This document shows positions 1 to 11,216 of a stretch of 64,000 nt of DNA, piece by piece (within the stretch, counting starts at the first letter, position 1; every line of letters begins with the position of its first letter). The stretch spans positions 44,004 through 108,003 of the forward strand of contig JAJIRX010000611.1 in assembly GCA_023853785.1 (NCBI GenBank), read 5' to 3'. The notes beneath the pieces were generated by a model. The model was not told the origin of the DNA, ran no database searches, and saw nothing but the letters and a program-made list of their open reading frames with translations. The stretch is from Psilocybe azurescens (Eukaryota > Basidiomycota > Agaricomycetes > Agaricales > Agrocybaceae). Made by a program: the position numbers and the translations under genes.

Positions 1-535
1 GTATTGTGTGTAGAAACCAGTTGAAACTGCCAGGTGTCATACATTTAAGTATAGATTCAAAACCACCCAGCCATGCATTTAATTGTTCACACACATGTGT
101 ATTAAAGGCTTTCTGGGCATATGCATTGCTGTTATTATCATATGCAATAATTACAAGATTTGGAACTGAACCATCACCCAGAGAAGGATTGCAGTACTTT
201 CAACAAAGATAATCATTGGCTTGGTGATTAATATAATGGTAAGTGTCCACAATAAATCTTGATGTTTTTTTTCCACATAGCATCCCAACTTCTATTGGTA
301 ACAGCTGTTTGCAACACTTGACATCCTTTGTCAATACATATGTAATCAGGACAAGATTCTTTTGTCTTATAAACAGACTGCAAAAACTTTAATATATTAG
401 CTGTGGATTCAGACCTATTAAATTTTGTCCATGCATCTATATTATTTAAGGAACTAAATACATGATAATAATAGCAATAAAGCAATAATAATAATAAACA
501 CTATGATTGGGACCTATGGTGGAAGAGCTGATAGA
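1..535 (-). pseudogene. KDZ-associated cysteine-cluster family protein, fragment
   Basis: On the minus strand from about 485 to 1 the translation gives a motif series I recognise from a large mushroom family linked to KDZ transposons (CxC5/CxC6 type): PDYICIDKGCQVL, then YHYINHQANDYLC, CNPSLGDGSVPNLV, ACEQ-like CEQLNAWLGGFE and GSFNWFLHT. It is broken. A frameshift lies in the A-run near 260-270, and the codon after DYLC is TGA where arginine is expected. An upstream intron with acceptor TTTAG lies at about 440-500. The gene runs off the window at 1 and is cut at about 535 by element C2. A second partial copy lies inside element C1 (30540-31035). The family assignment is from memory of the motif series; the function is unknown. 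Confidence 0.55.
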
Positions 536-1936
536 GTCCAGGTGGACTCCAATTGGAGTGCCAACTTTAACTTTGAATAGAACAGAATCCAGTTGGATTC
601 CAACTAGAATATTTCAATCTTTCAATCTTAGTGTAAATTCATGAGTGCAATATAATATATTAATAACTATATACTACATTATTATCTACATGCAAAGTCC
701 ATTGTAACAAAATAAAATAAAAATAAAAAACATAACAGAGTAAAAAGATGGGCAGGAGGGTATATACTTGGGTTAAATGAACAAACAAACACATAAATGT
801 AAAAGAAATTGAGAGAACAAAAAGAAAAAAAGTGAAAAAATTTTTTTTAAAAAAAGGGTGGCAGACAGGTGGTCATATCGGTCATACATGCCATTGTCAT
901 GGTGGGCGTGGTACGCATCCACTGTGTCGTCATCCTTGGCGGCCGTTGTGTTCATTGTGGCCATCATGTGTGGCCATCATACTCGGTGTTGTACATGTCA
1001 TTGTTGTTGTCGTTGTCATCTTTGCAGCCGTCGTGTCCATTGCACACGTCATGGGTACTGTATGTCAGTGTCATACTCGGTGTCATGTGTGTTGTTGTCA
1101 TGGCTGCTGTGTGTGTTGTACATGTTGCAGTACACGTCCTGCATGTTGTGGTACGTGTCCTGCGTGTCGTTGTCATTGTTCCTACGTGTTGTGTCTGCTT
1201 TGCATGTACTGTTGTCATACCGTACACATTGCGTGTGTTGCGGTACGTGCAGTATGTACGCATACGCCATCGCTCTATATGAGAAAGAGGGGGAGGGTTA
1301 GTGGCAGCAGTGGGTGGGGTTCGCAACTTACCTGGTGTCGTGGCCACGTTCACATCGCCTTGTTTTCTGCTCGCATCCCCTCCCCTTGTTCCACCTTGTT
1401 CCCTCTCGGTCCAGTGTTGTCGTCATTGTATACAGATCCATCGTCATTGTCATTGTACCGTGTATGCATGTCTGGAGTCGTTGTCATTGTACATGGACCT
1501 GTCATCAGTCAGTGGTGCCACAATGCATGTCAGGTCAGGTTGGCGAGTGCCTGGCTCTGACCAACAACAGCGAGGTGATGAGGACACACATGACAGTGGC
1601 AGCAGGGTGGTGGTGGTTGGAGGAAGAGGTGATGTGGTTGGAGTAACCAACGGACCGACGTGGCAACCAAAAGTCATGCACGTGACATTGTTCACAGTTG
1701 CTGAGAATTGCTGAGAAATAATATCCAATTTTAAGTCTGTTTATGGTTCCGTTTTTGGTTCCGTTCTGGGCTATTCTGTTTTGTAAACAGATTCTGTTCA
1801 GTTCTGCTGCAGAATCCGCCATTCAGCCAGAATTGATATTAAATAAAATAGCAAGGCCTTGTGCCATATTTTTGCTCTCATTCCACAGTGGACTCCAGCG
1901 GACTCCAGCCGGAATATGTGGGGACACAAAGCCCTC
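536..1936 (-). mobile_element. hAT-like non-autonomous element, family C, copy 2 (truncated)
   Basis: Read on the minus strand, the element starts at 1936 with GAGGGCTTTGTGTCCCCACA, runs through GGAATCC/GGACTCC-type subterminal repeats (1740-1925), then a GC-rich minisatellite (about 850-1330), a T-rich block and an AT-rich tail (560-830). The same order is seen in C1 (28972-32279) and C3 (62963 onward). The outer end at about 536 lacks the family terminus CAGTACTT, so that end looks truncated. It sits in an intron of a BTB gene fragment (1937-2330) on one side and against a KDZ-associated gene fragment on the other. Long open frames on both strands here are minisatellite artefacts. No transposase is encoded. 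Confidence 0.7.
850..1330. repeat. degenerate GC-rich minisatellite inside C2
   Basis: Imperfect repeats built on GT/TGTC/GTAC words (minus strand: ACGACACGC, GACAATGACACAC, CATGTACGACAC). The array is open in several frames on both strands, giving Thr/His- or Val/Cys-rich translations with no domain. Counterparts are at 31045-31640 and 63640-63980. Confidence 0.7.
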
Positions 1937-2330
1937 ACATTGTGTGGGATTCAACAACAAGTTCTTATGAAAAAGGAGAGAGAAATGGACACACACCTGA
2001 TACAGCACCAGCACCCACAGCTCTCTCACCCCTTGAGCATAGCTGCCATTGCCCACTCAGCACACTCCCCATCCTTGAACCTCACAATCTCCCTTGCAAT
2101 CCTCTCTCTCGCCATCATTGCCCTTTTCATTCCTATCCCCAACCACACCCAAACACCCATCACTCTCCCACACAAGCACCTCATCCATGCCCGCTTGCCC
2201 CTGCCTTAGCATCTCCCTAACAACACCCCCCACAGCTCAATCATCCTCCCAATCTTGCGCGAATGCATGCTCTGCTGCTCACAGGTTTGCAAACACATTA
2301 TGCAGTGAACTATGTGGAGTGTGATTTGAT
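1937..2330 (-). pseudogene. BTB-domain gene fragment (third copy)
   Basis: The minus strand corresponds to the 3' part of the BTB genes at 33130-35780 and 46767-49600. It carries the intron that follows the ALYQ-equivalent codon (1945-2005, same CATAAGAACT and GAATCCCACACAA words as in the other copies), then the acidic linker, to about the segment equivalent to ALRKIGSMIEPWAD near 2250-2290. Nothing 5' of that point or 3' of the intron is present. Element C2 is inserted in the intron at 1936/1937. It has decayed more than the other two copies and cannot be translated continuously. Confidence 0.65.
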
Positions 2331-4036
2331 ATATAAATCAAAAACCAAAACACAAACCAGAGAGGAATGGTCTAGACTAGATAAGATGACTCTCTCCCTG
2401 TTGAGTTAAAGTGAGAGCTGGCTTGGCCACTAGGTTGTGAAGGTGTATGTGGTCTGAGGAGGGCAGGGACATCTGAATGAAGATAAATGGATGAGAGGGT
2501 ATAAAATGCCCTCGAGTGTTTACTGGGAGGAAGCTACCTGACTTGATTAGGGTAGAACAGTGTGAATGAGGAGTTATGACTGCAGAGGGGCCAAAAGACT
2601 AGATAAATCATAGGGGTCTTGATCCTAGTGCACTTCAATTGAGTCTGCAGTGTCTGCAAAGCTAGAAGTAAAGCCTGGTAATAGAATAATGACTTGAGCA
2701 GCCTGGAGTAATAGATGATGAAGGATTGTGTGATTTTTTGATCCAAACCTCAAACAGAAGAGTGAGATGAATGAGGGATGACTAGAGTGATCAAAGGTGA
2801 TGACCTAAGCGATATTCCTCAGCCAAAAAATCAAACAACATAGAGAGGTGGATAAAGGGTGTCTGGAGTGATGGATAAAGATGACAACAAGACCAAAATT
2901 GCTGAATAAAAATATTCTGGAGCAATAGAAGCAATGAGGAGTTGAGGATCTTGATGTAGAGGAAGAATGAAGGGCGTGGAGGATGATAGGATTGAAATGA
3001 ACAGGATAAAATTCTCAGTGATGAGAGAACATGGGTGGTTGGATAGGCTGGTCTAGCCACTGATGGACGTCTTGAATAATTGGATTAATTGCTGGATTTC
3101 TTGCTGAAAACTGATAATAACTTCTTGAGTGCGTACTGGAGTGCTGATACTGACTGCTGATAACTTGAAAACTTTGCTGTGAAGAAAGTTGGGGCTTGTA
3201 ACTTCCTTGCATTCCAAGCAATACTACTACATGGTTTATATACCAGAGAACATAGAAAAATATTTAAAAGAGATCAAGCGTCCAAACTATACTAATCTTT
3301 CTGTAGAACGACACCCAGTAGTCCCATCTGCCAACTACATACAATAGATTGAAAGCTGACGGAGTTTAGGAGTGAAAAATAGAAGGATGAGTAAGTAAGT
3401 AACATAGAATGAGTAAGAAGAATAAGCAGGATTATGAAAAGCGAAGTGAGATGAGTAAGAAAGAAGCAAAGCTGAGTAAGTACAATAAGCAAAAATGACA
3501 AAAGGAAGGGAGGATCAATTATATGAAAGTGTCAGACAATAGAAAAGGAATCAAAATAGCAAAAAGTACCATGCTAATGAATAGAACCAGTCTATTCATG
3601 GCACAGCTCAGTCATCTATTACCAAGACTGCTGAGTGAGACAAAGATTTGCTGCATATGTGGAATCCAGTTAAGGACCAAATCATTGTAGATGACCAAAT
3701 GCTGATGACAATGGTGATATATGATGCTGTGCAGTGCTGTGCATACTAGGATGAGTAGGAATGATTTCCAGGAATAAGCTCTGCATAGCCTTGAGGTTCA
3801 AAATAGATAGACAATTGAATCATTGATAGGGAATGTAGCTGATCAAAGGGTTGAAGTGGAGATTGAAAGTTGGAATGAAGATTGAAGTGGACTGTGAATG
3901 GACTTTGACGTTGAATATTGAGAGACATGCTTCAGATAAAAATACAAAATAATAACCTGGCTTCTGCATGCAATAGGGAATTGAGACAGATGCTCTAAGC
4001 TTATAGATAAATCTCATATCCAATAAAAATTGGTGT
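2331..4036. other. AT-rich stretch, no gene recognised
   Basis: No conserved coding frame, LTR, inverted terminal repeat or RNA gene was recognised. Purine-rich words such as GAGTAAG and GATGAGTAAG recur at 3385-3490 without a clear period. CpG is almost absent, as in the rest of the first 17 kb. Confidence 0.5.
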
Positions 4037-5798
4037 ATGACAACATTGATGAATTTAGGATTACCATTCCCCACTCCTACTATAGAGGGTGTCATCCTGT
4101 CAACCAGTAGGCAACTTCCTCAGGTATCCAGCCATAGTCATCAGGAAGGAGATGATGTAGGTATGGACTATCATGCACAAGGTCAGCCTCCTGCTCCAAT
4201 AGAGCATGCAACCACAGTACCACAAGTCTTATCTGCCACAGCAGCACCACAAGTCACACTTACTCCCACTCCAATGTTTGACATGCATAATACTGCCTCC
4301 AGTAGTGGACAGTCTCATCTAGTGTCCAGAGAGGGTTGGCAAGGAGACAACAACACAATGATAGGTGAAAACTCACAAAGCCTTTCCAAAGACAAGGGCA
4401 AGACTTGTGCTCTTGCTGCTGATGAAAGCTTGGGGAAGAGTTCAACTATGTTGTATCTGACAACAACAACAACAAAGTGAGTCATCCTGTTTCTAATTTT
4501 ATAGTCATGCTGATGCACTGAAAGGATGATGAAGGGTTTTCTCATCGTGTCCCACCACTGTATAAATTCAAATGTCCACAGGGTGGGGCAGGCTCTAGCT
4601 GAAAGCTGTCTATGGTGACAATGAGCCTGCAGCACCATATACCTCCAACAGTCCAGAACAACAAATTACTGGCAGAAATATTGATGTTGCACAAGTTGAG
4701 GAAATCACAAAAACAGTTCTTTTGGTTTTGGTGACCATGGGTGTGTTGCCAAGTGCACCAAGGATACCAGCCAGAAGACAGAAACATGCTTTAGCACTGG
4801 TGAAACAACTGGCTACAAAAGCCTCTAACACTTCATCTAAGATAATTGGGGTAAGTGCATGTTATATTAAAATCTTAATGTGGGCTAACCCACCATGTGT
4901 ATCTATCTAGAAATCAGTTTGGCTCTGCATGAATTCATTTATTGGAATCAAAAAGATGACCAGATCCTAGGTGTCAAACTGCCTCTCCTGAATGTTGTCA
5001 AAAATTTGCAATTGATGAAAATCTGGTCAGCTGTCCAAGCCTAGCTCCACTGAATTTCTGTTTTGAAGTCAAACACAATCATCCATGGAACAAGGAGTTG
5101 GTCAACCAGTTCATGCTGTCCTTCTTGTTGAAACATAGCTTTTAGTCAGAAGACCAGCAGTTGCTTATACTGCCATTAAACAACATTTCACAATCCTCAA
5201 GACACTTGTAAAGAACACAAAGCCAAAAGAGGGAGAAGATGAAGTGCAGACTTGTGAATGGGTGGAAAAAATCAAGAAAAGCAAGAAGGCAAGGTCATGC
5301 TGGGACACACAACACTATGGGGTGGGTTTGTTTCTCAATTTTCTACATTTTGGGAGATTTAGGCAATTCTAGTTGTTGAGTAACTGACTCAAAACCACCA
5401 ATGACAATTGAAAGAGAGGAGCAGATCCTGCTTGGGAGTTTCTGTACCAAGTAGCACACATGCTGACCATGGATGGCATGTCTTCTGATGAGAGTGGACC
5501 TGAAGAATGCAAATTCACAATCAGGATCCAACAGTGGTGCAGCGCTGCATTGATTCTATACCTGACAATCATTGACTGTGATATGAACAAGAGGACTGGG
5601 CTGGGCAACCCTGTGCCAGGGAACCCAGCTATGCAGTGTGTAAGGATGGAGGGGATCATTAGCCACTTGAGGGCAATTCCAGGATTGCCAGAGAACTTCT
5701 ACAATGCAACTTGGTACACTGGCCTGAGTGAGAGTACTAAAATTGACCTCCAACCAAAACTTGCTATAGCTCTACCAGCAATCATGATGGACAATTAG
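4037..5798 (+). pseudogene. Mushroom protein family with GMSSDES motif, decayed
   Basis: Open segments at 4037-4480, about 4650-4850 and 5460-5798 appear to be pieces of one gene. The first is Ser/Thr/Gln-rich and low complexity. The second contains a short conserved-looking stretch (PSAPRIPARRQKHALALVKQ), ending at a GTAAGT-type donor near 4852. A third stretch, about 4910-5300, is readable only with several stops. The last has GMSSDESGPE, then a Trp-containing segment and FYNATWYTGL near its end. I recall the GMSSDES ... FYxxxWYxxL pattern from an abundant mushroom family of unknown function often found among transposons. In-frame stops and shifts indicate a relic. No function is proposed. 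Confidence 0.45.
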
Positions 5799-5889
5799 AT
5801 AGTGGTAATAAACAAAGAAATTTGTATATACCTAAAGAGTATTTGAATTGTTGATTGACCATGATAGCGACAACAAAAGTAAATGCCAG

Positions 5890-6400
5890 AGACAGCATGG
5901 ACAACCTCAGCATGGTGTGGTCTGGACACCCAGAACACAATAAGCACAAGTGATGGATGGTTGAGCAGGTTGTGCTTGGACACCCACAGCACAATCTCAG
6001 TATGGATAACCTTAGTGCAGTGGTCTGGACACCCAGGACACACTGTGGCAAGAAGATGGGTTGTTGATCAAATGTTGATTGCACTGAAGTCACACCATAT
6101 GTTTGGTTCTCCCTTTAAACCAAACATGCTTATCACATTCTGTGGTATTTGTGCTTGTGTGACAACACTTTAATCAAGTGATCATGTGATGTGTTCTCAA
6201 TTCCATGAGCATGCTTGTGATTGTATGGCAAAAGCTTTGATCAAACTCAAACAAACATGCTTAAACAAACTCATTCCTCTCAACTCCCACCTTCATCATC
6301 AGAATTGTCAAAGTGTGTTGTGGGTGCCCAAAACACACTATTCCTTCTGTTTGAACCTTGACTTTTGGCTGTTATTTGGGTGTCCAAATCACAGTTTAGC
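5890..6400. repeat. Dispersed short repeats around GGACACCC
   Basis: Direct repeats of about 40 bp at 5898-5940 and 6003-6043 share TGGACAACCT-like and GTGGTCTGGACACCCAG words. A shorter one lies at 5970-5990. Inverted relatives (GGGTGCCCAAAACACAC, GGGTGTCCAAATCACA) are at 6326-6342 and 6377-6393. This could be the remains of an inverted-repeat element, but no terminal duplication was found. Confidence 0.4.
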
Positions 6401-6550
6401 TTGCCTGCATTTTTTCTATCCCTCAGCTCACAATATGGCCAGCTCTCAACTGAATCAGGCTCCAAAACAGCCACATTTCTTCTATTCCTCAGCTTGCGAT
6501 ACAGCCAGCTCTTGATTGAATTGGGCTCCAAAACAGCATAACCTCAACTT

Positions 6551-7454
6551 TGTGAGTGTTTTTTTGAGACCTTCCATCATACATTAAGTTCTTAGGCTGA
6601 TCTTGAGTTTTAAAGACCAATGTCTCAACAATCCTCACATTTGGACCATTCCAAGAGCAGGGCCTTCATCAGTGATGGGGATATTTATTATTTGCCTAAC
6701 TGCTCATGCTGTATTTCTGTCCCAGATCAGAAGAGATCATATCCATTCAGTATTGGAGCTGCATCTCTCAACAGGCATCACAATCCTGAATAGTGGACCA
6801 ACACCTATGGATTTTTGAGCTTCATCTCTAATATTCCAACTTTCAAAGAATATGCATTTGGCCATCTTCATGACTATCTTAATAACATTCATGAATTTGA
6901 CACATCTTGGGGTACAGGGTACCAGCTCTCACAATCAAAATCCTCAGTGTGGCACTATCTGGAAGACATTTTAATTGTTATCATCTATCTCCTAAAGGAA
7001 AATTTCTGTCATTTGCTAAAACCATATTTCCTCCCTCCTTCGCCCTCTCTCCTCAGCTTTGAGCAAGTGTTTTATACCGCTTGTGGTGCATGCTATTGAA
7101 TTGGACGTGCACATGATTGGTTCATCATTTGGATCGGCTTGTTGTCATTCTATATTGCCTGCATTGAAGGAGTATCCAACCCCTGAAGGTTCTGGAGTGG
7201 TTCAACTTCCTTTCCTCAGAAAAAGTAGATCAGTTGTGGCTCAGCAAGCTTTATAATGTCATAATGGGCATGTTCTGGAAGCTAACTCATCACACCAGAG
7301 CATTTGTCAATCTCAACAGCAAAGGTGGACAAGGTGCTGACCTTGTGAAATGGCTTTGCATTTGGAATGTATCTGTGTGGTATTGTTGGTCAAAAATTGA
7401 GCAAGATCAGACATATTGCCCCACTTTCAGCTATCTTCAACCCTCTTCAGAACA
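6551..7454. other. Decayed sequence, possibly coding
   Basis: Short open pieces lie on the plus strand (6603-6818, 6815-7099, 7234-7420), broken by stops. They have an exon-like composition but no motif I can name. The segment ends at the insertion site of element A1. Confidence 0.3.
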
Positions 7455-7462
7455 CCTTCAGA

Positions 7463-8627
7463 GAGGTCTTTACACTCCCCACAGGTACCGATCAGAATTT
7501 TATTTGGCAGTGTCCCTGCCAAATTAGCAGTAAAATGTCCAAATTTTTCTGACCAGATTCCGACTGGATTCCGATCGGAACCACTGGTACCAACCAGTTC
7601 CACTGTTACCAAGTCTGACCAAAATCTGACTGGAATCTGAGTGGAATCCAAGTGGAATTCATCAAATTTGAAACCCAATTAGACCCAATTCGAGTGGAAT
7701 CCGAGTGGTACCAAGCGGAACTATATTATGTCGGCATACTATTTACAGCTCACCAAGTAATAACACAAAAGTATACATAGATCTCAACAGTTTGTGACAA
7801 ATTTGGTATTGTTAGAATTGTAAAATTGAGGAGAATATGTTTATGTAATAGTTATATAAAATTAAAAATTTTCTAATAAAGAAATACCTATTTTTCATAT
7901 AAATCTGTGCTTATATAATCTAAATGTCTTGAATAAAATTAATCTTTGTATTCCATTAATTTCTATTATTGTAAAACTATTAATATATAGCTAACAGAGT
8001 GCTATTTTGTTGCAAAATGTAGTTTACAATATCTATATATATTTAAATTTACAGTATTTTGTATATTGAACATGCTGACATAATATTATAATGATGGTGT
8101 AATTACAGATGCATTGCCCTCAATTTTCTGATCATTTTAATATATAATATGTGGGTATAGCTTCAGAGGAAGTGCCAGAATATATTATTGGGTGTTGTAA
8201 AGAATAGTATATAATTCATAAAATGTTGATAATACCACAAGCAATAATAGTGTAGTTGGTAATGTGTGTATAGAATTAATATATATGAAGCTGTTGGTTT
8301 AATTCCTGTTGAGTGTATTTTATAATTTTGCATTTATTACAAATATCATGTATCCTGAATGATTACTTAAGAGCTTATGTAAGAAATATTATGTAATGCT
8401 GACTAAGCAGACTATATCATGTGATTTCAATACATTATTTATAAGCTTATGTAAGCAACTATTATGTAATGCTGACTAAGCATTGTATTATACACTGATT
8501 AAGTATGTATACATTATGAGAAATTCCGACCAGTTCCAAAGTGGGTCCAAGTGGATTCCGACCAGTTCCGATTGGTTCCGACTGGGTCCAAGCGGTTCCA
8601 ACCGGTATCCGTGACTGTAAAGTACTG
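7463..8627 (+). mobile_element. hAT-like non-autonomous element, family A, copy 1
   Basis: The element begins GAGGTCTTTACACTCCCC and ends ACTGTAAAGTACTG (reverse complement CAGTACTTTACAGT), and is flanked by the perfect 8-bp target duplication CCTTCAGA (7455-7462 and 8628-8635). Subterminal segments (7480-7720 and 8520-8610) are full of GGAATCC, GGTACC and GACCAG words in both orientations, which look like repeated transposase-binding sites. The middle (7740-8510) is very AT-rich and has no gene. Length is 1165 bp. An inverted relative is A2 (10434-16128). hAT membership is inferred from the 8-bp duplication and the CAG-type end. Confidence 0.85.
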
Positions 8628-8635
8628 CCTTCAGA

Positions 8636-9555
8636 ATGCAACAACCATGATTTATAGGTCTCCATCTCCACCTTCTCTGCCATCTCCACTCCCTGTTGCC
8701 TTGGAAGACCAACTGCTGTCTCCACCCAGTCTTTCTCTGCTATTCTTGAAGACTTGGAATTCAATAAAGCCCAAGACACCTGTATCTTGTCTCCAAGCCA
8801 CGTAGAATCTTTCTTTGCTGCCTGAAAGTTCATTAACAATTGAAGACTTGCAAATAAGATGCTGAAGGAGAGAGAAGTGCATCTGAATTGAGAAAGGAAC
8901 CCTCCTACTGTTTCAGCAGAAGTTTTTGTTTGGGATTGGAGCAATGAAGATGACATGTGCCTTGTCTGCACTAGGGTCTTAAAAGTGAACATGCCAACAG
9001 AATTGATGATCATCTGGGGTCTCAAGCTTGCTACAACTCTGTCCAAAATGAATGGAATCTTTGTAAATACTTTGCAACTCCTGAAGAACTTGCTTACAAG
9101 GAGAATGACTTGTGCTTTTATCACAAGGGGTGTTCCAGCTGCCCCTATTCTTATGATAAGAACAAGTTAATGGAATCTAGACATGAAAATGGCTAGATGA
9201 CAAGTAAGTATATAACAGTGTAATAGATAGCTGAGCAGCTCACCTCAGTGATAAGACAAATCACTGGGGTGTTTGTGCTCAGACTTCTACCTTAAATACT
9301 GCAAAATTAGGTACTGTAATGTATCTAGAAGTAGATAAAAGAATGCTAATCAAGAGGGGATTTAAACAAGGGAAATACCAGGTAAAAGGATTATATACAA
9401 GTGTTCATAAAAGAGAAAAAAGCGAAAGGAGGAATGAGCATTGTGCCTTCAGAGAGACATAATACAAAGGCATGGATGGATGGTTTGAAAACAGGAAAGA
9501 TAAGAAGAATATTAATGTACATACAAAGGAATATTGCTGTGTTTGATATCACAGT
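8636..9555. other. Decayed sequence, no gene recognised
   Basis: Open segments exist on both strands (minus 8640-9124, plus 8955-9170), but I cannot decide which, if either, was coding, and no motif is recognisable. 9190-9550 is AT-rich with nothing seen. Confidence 0.35.
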
Positions 9556-10433
9556 TTGCTCACAATAATCCAACACAAGTCACTGGATTCTCAGCAGAAA
9601 AGAGTCAAGAAATTTGTTGCTCAATGCATCCATGCATATGCAGGTGTTGTCATGTTACCAGTGCTCCTGTCAAACAAGAGCAAAAACAGACTTGATCTTA
9701 TTCCCTCCCAAGCAGTGGACATTGTTGCATACCTTTCAGCTCACTATGGCTATCGGCCCCTTATTGCTGTTCCTCCAAATCCCTCTACCCCCAACAAGGC
9801 AAGGTGGAATGATTTTGTCAAGACTGTGGGGCTTTGTGCCAGGGATTTTAACTCTCCACCAGTTGACTTTGGCCTATCATGTTTTTAGTTTCTTCAGGGC
9901 CTTTAAACAACCAATGGCCCACCACCTGCCATCTATGATCTCAAAAGTCAGTGTTCCATTGCTCTTGATGTTATAGCTTTGAGGCTTCTCTTTGAGAAGA
10001 TTGGCAATCTTTTCATTCTTCAGAGAAGTTGTCTTGAACTGAAGACTCCCTGGACAATTACTCTGAAAACTGCTACAGACACAGTCAAGGTGTTCCACCT
10101 TCTGCTCAGTTCTCAAAAACACTCCTCAACTTCACTTGCATGCTGCCTCCTGGAAATGGATGTATCATTCCATACATTAATTCCACTTCATGATCAACCT
10201 TCTGTTGGACTCCAGGCCAATCAAAATCTTGTGCCTATCCATGCTCCAGGGTATGTTTTCTCAAAAGGGGCTACAATGTCTACATATAGCACTGCTGACA
10301 ACTCCTGTCATCTTCATGTGGACAAGCTGCATTACTTGCTGGTGGCCTCCTCAGCTGCCTTGTGAAGAAACATATTGGCATTGATTCTGCCTGCTTTGGC
10401 CCATCACCTGCAGTCATTGAACATCACCTTGGC
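9556..10433 (+). pseudogene. Unrecognised gene, 5' part (split by element A2)
   Basis: The plus strand is open at 9556-9888 and 9979-10365 and then, in another frame, from about 10320 through AGGLLSCLVKKHIGIDSACF up to the insertion point at 10433. Removing A2 and one copy of ACCTTGGC joins it in frame to 16137 onward (VIEHHLG then HHFMANGETVYGVD), so the two halves are one former gene. At least one frameshift near 10330 predates or accompanies the decay. I recall similar sequences as uncharacterised mushroom proteins but cannot assign a function. Confidence 0.5.
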
Positions 10434-11216
10434 CAGTACAGTGCCCCACCAGTACCAGTCAGAACCAGTCAGAACTGATCAGAATCAGTCGGAATCTGTT
10501 TGGAATCCACTTGGACTGACTCAGAATCCAGTCAGAATCCAATCAGAATTTTTCATAATGTACTTACTCAGTGTACAAAACAATGCATAGTCAGCATTAC
10601 ATAATAATTATTTACATAAGATTATAAATAATATATTGAAATCACATGATATTGTATGTTTAGTCAGTATTACATAGTATTTCTTATATAAGCTCTTAAG
10701 TAATCCATTCAGGTCACATGATATTTGTGATAAATGCAAAATTATAAAATACACTTACAGCTATCTGCAAAATAGTAGACTGCTTTCAAAGTTTTGTGTG
10801 TGTGCCTTTGTTTGGTACAAACAGCTCTTTTGGTAAAGTGCAGCTGGCATGACGCAAGCCTTGTTTGCTCGTTTCTCGATGCCCCACAGTGCTTATGAAC
10901 CGTTGAATGGTTTGGGAAGTGATTCCTATAGTTAGTGTTCACCAAGGGCATACGAACCTGTGCGGGTTTTCGAGACGGATAGCAGCAGGTACGGGTACAG
11001 GTCAGCATTTATGTACCCCAGCATAACCCGTACCCTCGCTGAGGGTTTGGCCAGGTCTGGCATGACGGAACGGTGGCCACAGCATGCCAAACAGAAACTG
11101 TACACTATTCAAATACATGCCGAAATTCTACTGTACAGTTTTAAATATATTTCAAACCTTAAAATCCATCCTGAATCCGCCCTGGCATACCTAGAAAGAC
11201 TTTACCAATAATTGTT

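Noticed and set aside
832..1560. A 242-residue Cys/His-rich frame suggesting a metallothionein-like or zinc protein
   Set aside because: It lies in the C2 minisatellite. The Cys codons come from repeated TGT words, and other frames are equally open.
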